NCBI GenBank assembly: GCA_913044145.1
Contig: CAJWOD010000004.1
Location: 1 to 21,822, forward strand
DNA from: an uncultured Nitrospina sp.
GTDB taxonomy: Bacteria; Nitrospinota; Nitrospinia; Nitrospinales; VA-1
Direction: 5' to 3'
DNA length: 21,822 nt
The notes under the pieces are model-generated. The model had not been told where the DNA came from, did no database searches, and was given only the letters and a program-made list of their open reading frames with translations. Both the position numbers and the translations under genes were made by a program. Shown one piece after another: positions 7,412 to 16,041 of this stretch. Numbering within the stretch: the stretch's first letter is position 1; each line of letters starts with the position of its first letter.

Positions 7412-7888
7412 ATGGCAAAGTATAAATTTACAAAAAATCAGGAAAAAGAGATCAGTGGTATTCTTGAGAAGTACCCGGTTAAAACCTCGGCGCTACTGCC
7501 TTTGCTGACTCTGGTTCAGCGGTCTGACCAGCTAGTAAGTCCGGAAGCTATGGTTGCGATAGGAGAAAAGCTGGATGTTTCTCCTGCTTATGTCCAATCG
7601 GTCATGTCTTTTTATACGATGTACCATACGCAAAAAGTTGGTAAGTACATGATTCTGTTCTGTATCAATATTAGTTGCCAATTGAATGGATGCGACAAGC
7701 TCCTTGAGCATACAGCAAGAAAACTTAATATTAAGGTAGGGGAAACTACCTCGGACGAAAAGTTTACCCTCCATCGAGAAGAGTGTTTAGCAGCTTGCAC
7801 GGAAGCGCCGATGATGCGGGTTAATGATACTTATTATGGAAACCTGACTGAACAGCGCATCGATCAGATCATTGACTCACTGGATTGA
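7412..7888 (+). CDS. nuoE: NADH-quinone oxidoreductase subunit E
   Basis: A 158-residue thioredoxin-like subunit of the NADH module, holding [2Fe-2S] cluster N1a. All four ligands are present: C84 and C89 (Cx4C), C125 and C129 (Cx3C in EECLAACTEAP), with the same 36-residue distance between pairs as in E. coli. An upstream in-frame stop (TGA, 7406-7408) excludes a longer form, so ATG 7412 is the first possible start; the strong GGAGGGGA site is oddly far away (21 nt). The stop is 3 nt before nuoF. Confidence 0.96.
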   Translation: MAKYKFTKNQEKEISGILEKYPVKTSALLPLLTLVQRSDQLVSPEAMVAIGEKLDVSPAYVQSVMSFYTMYHTQKVGKYMILFCINISCQLNGCDKLLEHTARKLNIKVGETTSDEKFTLHREECLAACTEAPMMRVNDTYYGNLTEQRIDQIIDSLD

Positions 7889-7891
7889 TTT

Positions 7892-9151
7892 ATGACTCAG
7901 ATTCTATTTAAAGATATAAATAAAAAAAATCTTCATACGATGAAGGTGTATGAGGGGATCGGTGGATACCAGTCTTTAAAAAAAGCGTTTTCCCAAAAGC
8001 CCGAAGAGATTGTTGAGGCGGTAAAGGCATCCGGTTTAAGGGGTCGCGGTGGAGCCGGTTTTCCTACTGGACTGAAATGGAGTTTTCTCGCTAAGGATGT
8101 TTTTCCGCGCTACCTCTGTTGCAACGCGGATGAGTCGGAGCCAGGCACTTGTAAAGATCGGGAGTTGTTGCTTAAAAACCCTCATCTTCTTATTGAGGGA
8201 ATGATCTTATGTTCCTATGCTTGTCGAATAGAAACGGGTTATATCTATCTACGCGGAGAGTTTCACGATCTCAGTTTAATTATGGATAAAGCTTTGGATG
8301 AAGCTCGCGCAAAAGGTTATCTGGGAAAAAATATTTTAGGTTCCGGATTTAATTTGGAAATACATACGCATCTGGGTGCAGGAGCCTATATATGTGGAGA
8401 AGAATCAGCGTTGCTTAATTCCCTTGAAGGTGGTCGCGGGGAACCAAGGATGAAACCGCCTTTTCCTGCGGTTGAAGGGTTGTACTCGAAGCCGACAGTC
8501 ATTAATAATGTTGAAACACTGTGCGTAGTTCCTTACATCGTAAATGAAGGTGCGGATAAACATGCGGCTTTGGGAACAGAAAAAAGTAAGGGAACAAAGT
8601 TGGTGAGTGTTTCTGGTCATGTAAAAAAACCTGGTAATTATGAAATTGAACTAGGGACACCTACAAGTGAACTTATTTTTAACATGGCCGGAGGAATTCA
8701 AAACGATAATAAACTTAAAGCGTTTATCCCGGGAGGATCTTCCGTTCCCATGTTGCCAGCGGATAAGGTCGATACCCCTTATGATTATGAATCCCTGGCG
8801 GAAGCAGGCACCATGCTTGGTTCCGGTGCGTTAATTGTTATTGATGACAGTATCAATATCGTGGAGGCTACGTTAAGGCTAATTAGTTTTTATATGCATG
8901 AGTCCTGTGGGAAGTGTACGCCTTGTCGTGAGGGAACTCGCTGGCTCCATCAGATTGTGGAACGCATCATGCAAAACAAGGGGCAATTGGAATATATTAC
9001 TAAGCTTGAAGATATTTGCGACAATATGGCGTTTAAAGCTTTTTGTCCGCTTGCCGATGCTTGTGTCGCACCAGTTGTGAGCAGCATCAAGTATTTTCGC
9101 TCGGATTATGAAGAATATTTTAAAAATGTTCCTGCTGGTGTAGCCAGGTAA
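7892..9151 (+). CDS. nuoF: NADH-quinone oxidoreductase subunit F
   Basis: A 419-residue catalytic subunit that oxidises NADH, passes hydride to FMN and then electrons to cluster N3. The glycine-rich nucleotide site SGLRGRGGAGFPTGLKW (47-63), the FMN-site region NADESEPGTCKDR (78-90), GAGAYICGEESALL (162-175) and the [4Fe-4S] ligands C339, C342, C345 (ESCGKCTPCREG) and C385 (FCPLADA) are all intact. Length matches the family. It starts 3 nt after nuoE and ends 24 nt before nuoG, so E, F and G form a compact NADH-dehydrogenase module. Confidence 0.98.
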   Translation: MTQILFKDINKKNLHTMKVYEGIGGYQSLKKAFSQKPEEIVEAVKASGLRGRGGAGFPTGLKWSFLAKDVFPRYLCCNADESEPGTCKDRELLLKNPHLLIEGMILCSYACRIETGYIYLRGEFHDLSLIMDKALDEARAKGYLGKNILGSGFNLEIHTHLGAGAYICGEESALLNSLEGGRGEPRMKPPFPAVEGLYSKPTVINNVETLCVVPYIVNEGADKHAALGTEKSKGTKLVSVSGHVKKPGNYEIELGTPTSELIFNMAGGIQNDNKLKAFIPGGSSVPMLPADKVDTPYDYESLAEAGTMLGSGALIVIDDSINIVEATLRLISFYMHESCGKCTPCREGTRWLHQIVERIMQNKGQLEYITKLEDICDNMAFKAFCPLADACVAPVVSSIKYFRSDYEEYFKNVPAGVAR

Positions 9152-9175
9152 TAACAGGAAAATATTGAGGGCTTT

Positions 9176-11671
9176 ATGTCTGATGTTACTTTGACGATTA
9201 ACGGGAAATCAGTGACTGTTCCTAAGGGGACAAAAGTGGTGGATGCTGCCAAACAGGTCGATGTGGATATTCCTGTCTTCTGCTATCACGAAAAAATCGG
9301 TCCGCTAGGTTGTTGTCGTATGTGTCTTGTTGAGGTTGAAAAAATGCCAAAACTTATGACCGCATGTACGATGGATGTGGCTTCCGATATGGTTGTGAAC
9401 ACCCTAGGAGATAAGGTTGAAAAAGCACAAAAAGGTGTGCTTGAGTTTACCCTTCTAAATCACCCCCTAGACTGTCCGGTTTGTGATAAGGGTGGTGAAT
9501 GCCCCCTACAGGATAACACTTTTAAGTATGGACCGCCGGATACACGAATGGAGTTTCATCGTGCCAATAATGTTAAAGCAACCCCTCTTAGTCCGGTAAT
9601 TACGATTGACCGGGAACGTTGTATTGCCTGCCAACGTTGCACGGCTTACAGCGAACGCATTGAGCAGGACTGTGGTTTGGTAATGTTAAATCGTGGGTTT
9701 CATAACGAGGTTAATACTTTCAATAATGAACCGTATGACAATCGTTTTTCTGGAAACGTAATTGATATTTGTCCGGTGGGGGCTTTAACGAATACCGACT
9801 TTCGTTTCAAGGCGCGTACCTGGGATTTGACGAACCAGGATACTCTGTGCGCGAATTGTGGTTGTAATTGTAACATCACTTTTGGGACTCGACTTAATGA
9901 GTTCATGCGTATTGAAGCGAGACCTAATGATGCAGTAGACGATGGCTGGATTTGTGATAAGGGGCGTTGGGGTCATGATTTTGTAAAAAATAAAAACCGA
10001 ATAACTGCTGTTCGGGAAAACAATATAAAGGATACTAAGCCCACTTCCTTGCCAAATTTTCCGATCGATACGCCGACCGCACAGGCTGCTGAAAAAGTGG
10101 TTGAGGCATTCAAAAAAATAGCAGATGAATATGGACCTGAAAGCATTGGGTTTTTGGGGTCTCCCTACGCAACGAATGAAGAGAGTTATCTATATCAGAA
10201 GTTATTTCGACTATTGGGGACAAACAATATCGATCATAAATCGTATCTTGACACTCCGGGATTACCGATTGATCATTACGATATCGAGCAGATTGAAAGT
10301 TCTAATGTCGTTTTGTTGATTGCCAGTGACCCAACCGAAGAGTTGCCTATTCTCGACCTGAGAATTAAGAAGGCGGTTTCCCGATGTGGAACAAAACTTA
10401 TTTGTCTAAATGATCAGGGTACAGCATTGGATAAATATGCAGATCTAAAAGTAAAATATAAAGTTGGCTCGGAAGCCGATGCCGTCGACGCACTTGCAAA
10501 AGGTTTAGCTGGTGAGCTAGGAGAATCGACAGATTTCTCCTCTAATCTTAGTCAAACCGGAATTTCTAACGATGAAATGAAGTCATTGGTGGAAGCGGTT
10601 AGATCAAGTATGAAAATTTGTGTCGTATATAACCCCGCTGCGCTGTCGGGAGATACGGCTCTTCGAGTCAAACGCTTGCTTTCTATAATCACTAAAATTC
10701 CTACAATAGAGTGTGGAGCTATTCCTGCAGCCCCAGCCACTAATGCTGTTGGTGCTATGGACATGGGTCTTGTGTCTGATTTTTACCCGGGCGGTGTCTC
10801 GGTTTCAGACGGCGAAAAGGTTAAAGAGTTGTGGGGAGAAACTGCGCCCACTAAAGCTGGCCTGACAGCCTTGGAGATGATTGCGAAGGCAAAAAGTGGT
10901 GAGCTAAAAGCATTATGGGTGCATCGGTCTAATCCGGTTGTAGATTTTCCCGGGAGGGCTCAAGTGGTTGAGGCCCTAAAGAACCTAGATCTACTAGTGG
11001 TGCATGACATGCTGGAAACGGAAACAACTCAACTTGCGAAAATCGTGCTGCCTTCTAATGGTCCAGGTTTTGATGAGGGGACGACCACCAATATTGGCGG
11101 CAGGGTTCAAGCTAGAAAAAAAGCTTTAGACTCTAATAGTATTGATGACTGGAAACTAATTAGTGTGATGCTAAAAAGGTTAGGGGATGAAACGGATTAC
11201 TCACGAGTAGCAAAAGTTTTGGATGAAATTTCAAAAAAGGTTCCAGGTTACCAGGAAATTAATAGCAGGCTGGTGGGTAAATTGGGATGCAATAGGGGGC
11301 AAGTATCGAATGAGGAGGTTTCTCCTGGCAACGGTAAAGGTGCTCAGAGTAGTGATGGTAAATTAAGGTTACGTTTGGCTAAGTATTTGTTTGCCCACGA
11401 TAAAATTCTTGACGCTTCATCAACATTGGCTCACCACTTTAAATCTTCTTCAGCTTTTCTCAATGAAGCAGATGCGAAAAATTTAGGGATTGCCAATGGT
11501 GATATTATTTGTCTCTCCGGAAATGGAATAGAAATAGATGCGGAGCTTACAGTAGATAATCGGTGTATGGCTGGGGGCGTGGTGATGCCAAAAGTTTCTG
11601 ATGAGCAGGGTATCAATGGATTACTAAAACTCGATGGTAGCCCAACATGGGTAGATATTAAAAAAGTTTGA
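9176..11671 (+). CDS. nuoG: NADH-quinone oxidoreductase subunit G
   Basis: An 831-residue electron-transfer subunit of the NADH module. Cluster ligands, in order: N1b [2Fe-2S] C36, C47, C50, C64; N5 H96, C100, C103, C109; N4 C149, C152, C155, C199. It also has CxxCxxxC-x27-C at C225, C228, C232, C260, the site of the extra off-pathway [4Fe-4S] cluster N7 that only some bacteria retain. The rest is a molybdopterin-oxidoreductase-like domain that holds no molybdenum cofactor in complex I, ending in a dimethyl-sulfoxide-reductase-type C-terminal barrel (about 750-831). ATG 9176 is preceded by GAGG. The nuoH start follows after 24 nt. Confidence 0.96.
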   Translation: MSDVTLTINGKSVTVPKGTKVVDAAKQVDVDIPVFCYHEKIGPLGCCRMCLVEVEKMPKLMTACTMDVASDMVVNTLGDKVEKAQKGVLEFTLLNHPLDCPVCDKGGECPLQDNTFKYGPPDTRMEFHRANNVKATPLSPVITIDRERCIACQRCTAYSERIEQDCGLVMLNRGFHNEVNTFNNEPYDNRFSGNVIDICPVGALTNTDFRFKARTWDLTNQDTLCANCGCNCNITFGTRLNEFMRIEARPNDAVDDGWICDKGRWGHDFVKNKNRITAVRENNIKDTKPTSLPNFPIDTPTAQAAEKVVEAFKKIADEYGPESIGFLGSPYATNEESYLYQKLFRLLGTNNIDHKSYLDTPGLPIDHYDIEQIESSNVVLLIASDPTEELPILDLRIKKAVSRCGTKLICLNDQGTALDKYADLKVKYKVGSEADAVDALAKGLAGELGESTDFSSNLSQTGISNDEMKSLVEAVRSSMKICVVYNPAALSGDTALRVKRLLSIITKIPTIECGAIPAAPATNAVGAMDMGLVSDFYPGGVSVSDGEKVKELWGETAPTKAGLTALEMIAKAKSGELKALWVHRSNPVVDFPGRAQVVEALKNLDLLVVHDMLETETTQLAKIVLPSNGPGFDEGTTTNIGGRVQARKKALDSNSIDDWKLISVMLKRLGDETDYSRVAKVLDEISKKVPGYQEINSRLVGKLGCNRGQVSNEEVSPGNGKGAQSSDGKLRLRLAKYLFAHDKILDASSTLAHHFKSSSAFLNEADAKNLGIANGDIICLSGNGIEIDAELTVDNRCMAGGVVMPKVSDEQGINGLLKLDGSPTWVDIKKV

Positions 11672-11695
11672 TGGAATTTCCCGGAGAACGGTAGC

Positions 11696-12739
11696 TTGGA
11701 TTGGGTAACTAAATTTTTAGATGAATTATGGGATTTTATCGTTCAATCTTTATCAGATAACGTTCCTTTAATTGTTGGTAGTGTTAAAGCAATAGTGATT
11801 GCTGTTGCCGTAATGTCTGTTGTGCCTGGTCTTGTCTGGCTCGAGCGGAGGTTGATGGGTCGTTTTCAGGTGCGTTTGGGACCCAATCGTGTAGGGCCAT
11901 TTGGGTTTGGGCAGCCAATGGCGGATACGATCAAATTACTTTTTAAAGAATCAATCATTCAATCTTCGGCGGATAAGTTTTTGTTTCACCTTGCACCTGC
12001 TGTGGTTGTTTTTACGGCGATTGTTGCATTTGCGGTAATTCCTTTTGGTGCTCCGTTCGAAGTGTTCGGTCAGAATATTGAGTTATGGGGTGCAAATGTT
12101 AATAGCGGAATTTTATTTGTTTTCGCTATTTCGGGAATGGGAATTTACGGGATGGTAATCGCAGGGCTGTCTTCAAATAATAAATATTCGCTGATGGGTG
12201 GTTTGCGTTCTTCAGCACAAATGATTAGCTATGAATTATCTCTAGGGCTTTCGGCTTTGAGTATCATTGTCCTTACCGGCTCTTTAAGTCTCATGGACAT
12301 GGTCGTAGCGCAAGAGAGCGTGCCTTTTATCCTAATTCAGCCTTTGGCTTTTTTATTATTTTTTATTGCCGGTGTGGCTGAGACAAACCGCGCTCCATTT
12401 GATTTGCCCGAAGCAGAGCAGGAGCTGGTTGCAGGTTTCCATACAGAATATACGGGAATGAAGTTTGCTATGTTTTTTATGGGTGAGTATATCAATATGG
12501 TGACCATGAGTGCTTTGGTAACCTTGTTGTTTTTGGGTGGATGGAATACTTATGGGATCCCGATTTGGCCGATTCTTGCATTTGCTGCCAAAGTGGTTTT
12601 CCTTTTATGTGTTTTTATATGGTTGCGTTCAACGTTTCCAAGAATTCGTTATGACAGACTAATGACTTTTGGTTGGAAAGTTTTACTGCCTTTATGTTTA
12701 TTAAATCTACTAATCACCGGCACGCTTAAGGTGCTGTAG
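11696..12739 (+). CDS. nuoH: NADH-quinone oxidoreductase subunit H
   Basis: A 347-residue membrane subunit with about eight helices, forming the membrane side of the quinone cavity and the start of the proton path. Family blocks are intact: RRLMGRFQVRLGPNRVGP (51-68), FGQPMADTIKLLFKE (71-85), SYELSLGLS (178-186), and AETNRAPFDLPEAEQELVAG (228-247) with its conserved glutamates. The likely start is TTG 11696, 9 nt after GGAG; no ATG occurs before the conserved first helix. The nuoI start follows after 14 nt with its own strong site. Confidence 0.95.
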   Translation: MDWVTKFLDELWDFIVQSLSDNVPLIVGSVKAIVIAVAVMSVVPGLVWLERRLMGRFQVRLGPNRVGPFGFGQPMADTIKLLFKESIIQSSADKFLFHLAPAVVVFTAIVAFAVIPFGAPFEVFGQNIELWGANVNSGILFVFAISGMGIYGMVIAGLSSNNKYSLMGGLRSSAQMISYELSLGLSALSIIVLTGSLSLMDMVVAQESVPFILIQPLAFLLFFIAGVAETNRAPFDLPEAEQELVAGFHTEYTGMKFAMFFMGEYINMVTMSALVTLLFLGGWNTYGIPIWPILAFAAKVVFLLCVFIWLRSTFPRIRYDRLMTFGWKVLLPLCLLNLLITGTLKVL

Positions 12740-12753
12740 GACCGGGAGGAGCT

Positions 12754-13248
12754 ATGTTACAAGCTACTTTTGCGGGGGTTAAAAACTTATTGATTGGAAT
12801 GGGTGTGACCTTCCGTAACATGTTGAGCAAGCCGGTCACTTTGCAGTATCCGGAAGTTAAACGTACCATGCCTGCGCGGTATCGCGGCCGCCATTTTCTA
12901 AATCGAGATGAAGAGGGGTTAGAACGATGTGTGGGTTGTAGTTTGTGCTCCATCAACTGTCCGGTGGGTTGTATTCATGTTGTGTCTGCAGAGAATGATC
13001 CGAATAATCCGGTTTCCAAAGGAGAACGGTATGCCGAGGTTTATGAGATCAATCTTCTGCGTTGTATCTACTGTGGGTATTGCGAAGAGGCCTGCCCAGT
13101 AGATGCGGTGGTGCTTCGAGAGCATTACGAGCTTGCAGATTACGATCGAGACAATTACATCATGGAGAAGCAAGATCTTCTGGTTTATCCTGAGCCCAAT
13201 GAGTTCCGAGTCAATATTTTAGGTAATACAGAACGTGTTAATAAATAA
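12754..13248 (+). CDS. nuoI: NADH-quinone oxidoreductase subunit I
   Basis: A 164-residue ferredoxin-like subunit with two [4Fe-4S] clusters, N6a and N6b, bridging NuoG to NuoB. Both CxxCxxCxxxC(P) motifs are complete: C59, C62, C65, C69 and C104, C107, C110, C114; the last cysteine of each feeds the other cluster. An amphipathic N-terminal stretch (about 1-30) attaches it to the membrane arm. GGGAGGA lies just before the ATG. A 73-nt gap separates it from nuoJ, with no clear terminator. Confidence 0.96.
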   Translation: MLQATFAGVKNLLIGMGVTFRNMLSKPVTLQYPEVKRTMPARYRGRHFLNRDEEGLERCVGCSLCSINCPVGCIHVVSAENDPNNPVSKGERYAEVYEINLLRCIYCGYCEEACPVDAVVLREHYELADYDRDNYIMEKQDLLVYPEPNEFRVNILGNTERVNK

Positions 13249-13321
13249 AGTGGGCTGTTTTGGGTTCGTTTTGTTTTAACACTTCGAGATATTAAATGTA
13301 GTATTTTTAGGGAGAGTATGT

Positions 13322-13861
13322 GTGTTTGATTTAGCAACTGTATTTGAGTTTACGCGCGATACAGTCATTTTTACCGTTGGGCTAACAGCTGTGCTTGCAA
13401 GCCTAGGGGTTATTTTATGTTCCTCTCCAATTTACTGTGCTTTGTATCTTATTAGCCACATGATCTGTTTAGCGCTGCTCTTTTTACTTTATAACGCTGA
13501 ATTTCTAGCTGTAGTTCAGATTATTGTCTATGCAGGGGCAGTCATGATTTTGTTTCTTTTCATCATTGCATTACTGGGGGGGAAGAAGGAAGTTCAAGAG
13601 CTTACTTTTGAACGTTCGATTGCGGTTGCATTTATTTTTACTCTGCTGGGCGAATTGTATTTGTCTGCAACGGTAGGCCCGACTAAACAGATTGAAGGGA
13701 AAATCAACCCGGAAATATTTGGAACTGCCAAGGCTATAGGATTGGAACTATATTCCAAGCACCTTGTGGCTTTTGAACTGGCTTCGGCCTTGTTATTAGT
13801 AGCTGCTGTGGGCGTTATTTGTCTAGCCAAGTTTTCTTTTGCTCCTTTAAAAAGGCGATAA
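13322..13861 (+). CDS. nuoJ: NADH-quinone oxidoreductase subunit J
   Basis: A 179-residue membrane subunit with five helices. The diagnostic third helix reads AEFLAVVQIIVYAGAVMILF (59-78), containing E60 and the conserved Y70 next to the pi-bulge that gates proton movement. I choose GTG 13322, with GGAGAG 5 nt upstream; the ATG at 13318 is in another frame and stops after three codons. The final helix ends with AKFSFAPLKRR. The nuoK start is 2 nt after the stop. Confidence 0.93.
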   Translation: MFDLATVFEFTRDTVIFTVGLTAVLASLGVILCSSPIYCALYLISHMICLALLFLLYNAEFLAVVQIIVYAGAVMILFLFIIALLGGKKEVQELTFERSIAVAFIFTLLGELYLSATVGPTKQIEGKINPEIFGTAKAIGLELYSKHLVAFELASALLLVAAVGVICLAKFSFAPLKRR

Positions 13862-13863
13862 TT

Positions 13864-14163
13864 ATGGGTCAAGAGTTTGTGTTGCTTATTAGTTCATCAG
13901 TTTTTTGTATCGGAGCCTGTGGTTTTATCATCCGCAAGAACCCGCTGATTATGTTTATGTCTGTTGAGTTGATGCTAAACTCAGTGAATTTTCTTTTGAT
14001 TGCTTATTCTAGTTTTTTGAATTCACTGGATGGTCAAATTTTTGCTTTGATCATAATGACTGTTGCTGCCGCTGAAGTAGTAGTTGGGTTGGCTATAATT
14101 CTTACAATTTTTCGCACCCGACAGGAAATGGATGTGGATCATATAAATGCTCTGAAAGGTTAA
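13864..14163 (+). CDS. nuoK: NADH-quinone oxidoreductase subunit K
   Basis: A 99-residue three-helix membrane subunit, related to MrpC of antiporters. Both glutamates needed for proton translocation in E. coli NuoK are present: E35 (FMSVELMLNS) and E71 (VAAAEVVVGLAI). Although the frame is open further upstream inside nuoJ (to 13819), ATG 13864 gives the usual length and N-terminus. It is spaced 2 nt after nuoJ and 3 nt before nuoL. Confidence 0.95.
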   Translation: MGQEFVLLISSSVFCIGACGFIIRKNPLIMFMSVELMLNSVNFLLIAYSSFLNSLDGQIFALIIMTVAAAEVVVGLAIILTIFRTRQEMDVDHINALKG

Positions 14164-14166
14164 ATT

Positions 14167-16035
14167 TTGTTCGCAAGCAGTTGGTTCATTTTATTATTTC
14201 CTTTAGCTGGGTTTATTTTTCTCAGTTGGTATGGGAATCGAATTTCGAAGATACTGGTCGGAGCGATCGGCTGCGGTGTTGTTGGCGCATCTTTTCTCAC
14301 CTCGCTAGTGGCGTTGAGTAATTTACTTTTTTTGCCTGCAGAAGAGCGGGTAGGTAAAGTTCAGGTGCTGTATCAATGGATTTCATCAGCAGATTTCAAG
14401 CTTGACCTCGCCATTTTAGTAGATCCACTTTCTGTTTTCATGTTCCTCATTGTTACAGGGGTTGGTTTTGTAATTCATATTTACTCGATTGGTTATATGC
14501 ATGACGACCCTGAGTATGCACGGTTTTTTTCTTATTTAAACCTATTCATTTTTTCCATGCTGGTTTTGGTGGCAGCGGCGGATTTCTTTTTCCTTATAGT
14601 TGGATGGGCTTTGGTCGGGCTGGCTTCTTATCTGCTCATAGGATTTTACAAAGAGAAAACCAGTGCGGTGCTTGCGGCACGTAAAGCTTTTGTGATGAAT
14701 GTCATCGGCGATGTTGGCATGGTCATCGCGGCTTTTGTTATTTTTGAGTCTTTCGGGACCTTAAATTTTATCGAGGTATTTGCTGCGGCACCAGGAACCT
14801 TTAGGGTTAATGACGATCAAATTCTTTTAATTACTTTATTACTTCTTGTTGGCGCATTCGCAAAATCAGCACAACTTCCACTACATACTTGGCTGCCTGA
14901 TGCAATGGAAGGCCCGACCCCTGTTAGTGCCCTGATTCATGCTGCAACTATGGTAACTGCTGGAGTTTATCTCGTTGCCCGGTGCCATGTTCTGTATGAG
15001 CTAGCTCCCTTTACAATGTATTTGATAGCTACAGTTGGAGTTTTAACAGCAGTGTTTGCTGGCACGATGGGGATGTTTCAATATGATATCAAGCGGGTGA
15101 TTGCCTATTCCACTATGAGTCAGCTGGGCTATATGTTTCTTGCAATGGGAATAGGGGTATATAGCCTTGGCATGTTTCACTTAATGACACATGCCTTTTT
15201 CAAAGCGTTGTTATTTCTTGCAGCAGGGAGTGTTATTCATGCAATGGATGGGGAGCAGGATATTAGAAAGATGGGCGGATTGAGAAGGGTTATGCCTCTG
15301 ACTCATGGTACATTTTTGATTGGTGCTTTGGCATTGGCCGGGTTCCCGCTCACGAGTGGCTACTTTAGCAAAGAAGCAATTATTCTTAGTTCTTATCATG
15401 AGGACATGGGAAATTTTATTTTCTGGGTAATCGCGCTCATCACCGCGGGTATGACGGCTTTTTATATTTTCCGAGTTTATTTCTCTACGTTTATTGGTGA
15501 AACAAGGAGTCCGGATGCACACCCTCATGAATCGCCTAAGACGATGGTCTTGCCTTTAATTATTCTAGCGATTTTTGCTTTAGGTGGAGGATTGTTAAGC
15601 CCATTGGTAGATGGATTTCTTGCACCCGTCTTTGGTCGTGAGGTCCATCATTTTCATGATGGCCTTTTGGAGACCATCGCGCTCATTGCTGGAATTGGCG
15701 GCATAGCTACTGCGGTGTTAGTGTATCAAATAAGTAAAGATCGCATAGAACTTATGAAAGAAGCGTTTGCCCCGTTATATGATTTGGTATTCCATAAATA
15801 CTATATTGATGAAATTTATGATTTTTTAATTGTAAACCCTACCAAAGCGATTGGGGCTTTTATGGAAGAAAAGGCTGAAAAGCAAGGGATTGACTTTGCA
15901 GTCGATGAGGTGGGTTTTCAGGTTAAAGAAGTTAGTCGGGGAATCAGTTTCTGGCAGACAGGTAGGATACGTACGTACGCATTGAACATGGTTGCCGGCA
16001 TGGTAATTATTTTATTATTTGTAGTTTTTCTGTAG
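14167..16035 (+). CDS. nuoL: NADH-quinone oxidoreductase subunit L, lacking the TM5 glutamate
   Basis: A 622-residue antiporter-like subunit at the far end of the membrane arm, with about 16 helices including the long lateral helix and its C-terminal anchor. Expected residues are present at D182 (IGDVG), K233 (FAKSAQLPLHTWLPDAMEGP), K346 (HAFFKALLF) and K402 (SGYFSKEAI), matching E. coli D178, K229, K342 and K399. The exception is position 148: the motif reads GWALVGLASYLLIGFY where most NuoL proteins read GWE, so the TM5 glutamate equivalent to E. coli Glu144 is alanine (codon GCT at 14608-14610). The start is TTG 14167, 3 nt after nuoK, with AAAGG inside the end of nuoK as a possible ribosome site. 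Confidence 0.95.
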   Translation: MFASSWFILLFPLAGFIFLSWYGNRISKILVGAIGCGVVGASFLTSLVALSNLLFLPAEERVGKVQVLYQWISSADFKLDLAILVDPLSVFMFLIVTGVGFVIHIYSIGYMHDDPEYARFFSYLNLFIFSMLVLVAAADFFFLIVGWALVGLASYLLIGFYKEKTSAVLAARKAFVMNVIGDVGMVIAAFVIFESFGTLNFIEVFAAAPGTFRVNDDQILLITLLLLVGAFAKSAQLPLHTWLPDAMEGPTPVSALIHAATMVTAGVYLVARCHVLYELAPFTMYLIATVGVLTAVFAGTMGMFQYDIKRVIAYSTMSQLGYMFLAMGIGVYSLGMFHLMTHAFFKALLFLAAGSVIHAMDGEQDIRKMGGLRRVMPLTHGTFLIGALALAGFPLTSGYFSKEAIILSSYHEDMGNFIFWVIALITAGMTAFYIFRVYFSTFIGETRSPDAHPHESPKTMVLPLIILAIFALGGGLLSPLVDGFLAPVFGREVHHFHDGLLETIALIAGIGGIATAVLVYQISKDRIELMKEAFAPLYDLVFHKYYIDEIYDFLIVNPTKAIGAFMEEKAEKQGIDFAVDEVGFQVKEVSRGISFWQTGRIRTYALNMVAGMVIILLFVVFL

Positions 16036-16041
16036 ATAAAA

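Noticed and set aside
7308..7508. A 66-codon reading frame between nuoD and nuoE
   Set aside because: It starts in the gap but runs over the conserved start of nuoE out of frame; low-complexity, no ribosome site, no family features.
15211..15528. Minus-strand reading frame of 105 codons inside nuoL
   Set aside because: Antisense to conserved membrane helices, with no upstream signals.
15968..15979. TACG repeated three times near the end of nuoL
   Set aside because: A 12-nt simple repeat encoding part of RIRTYA in frame; too short to mean anything on its own.
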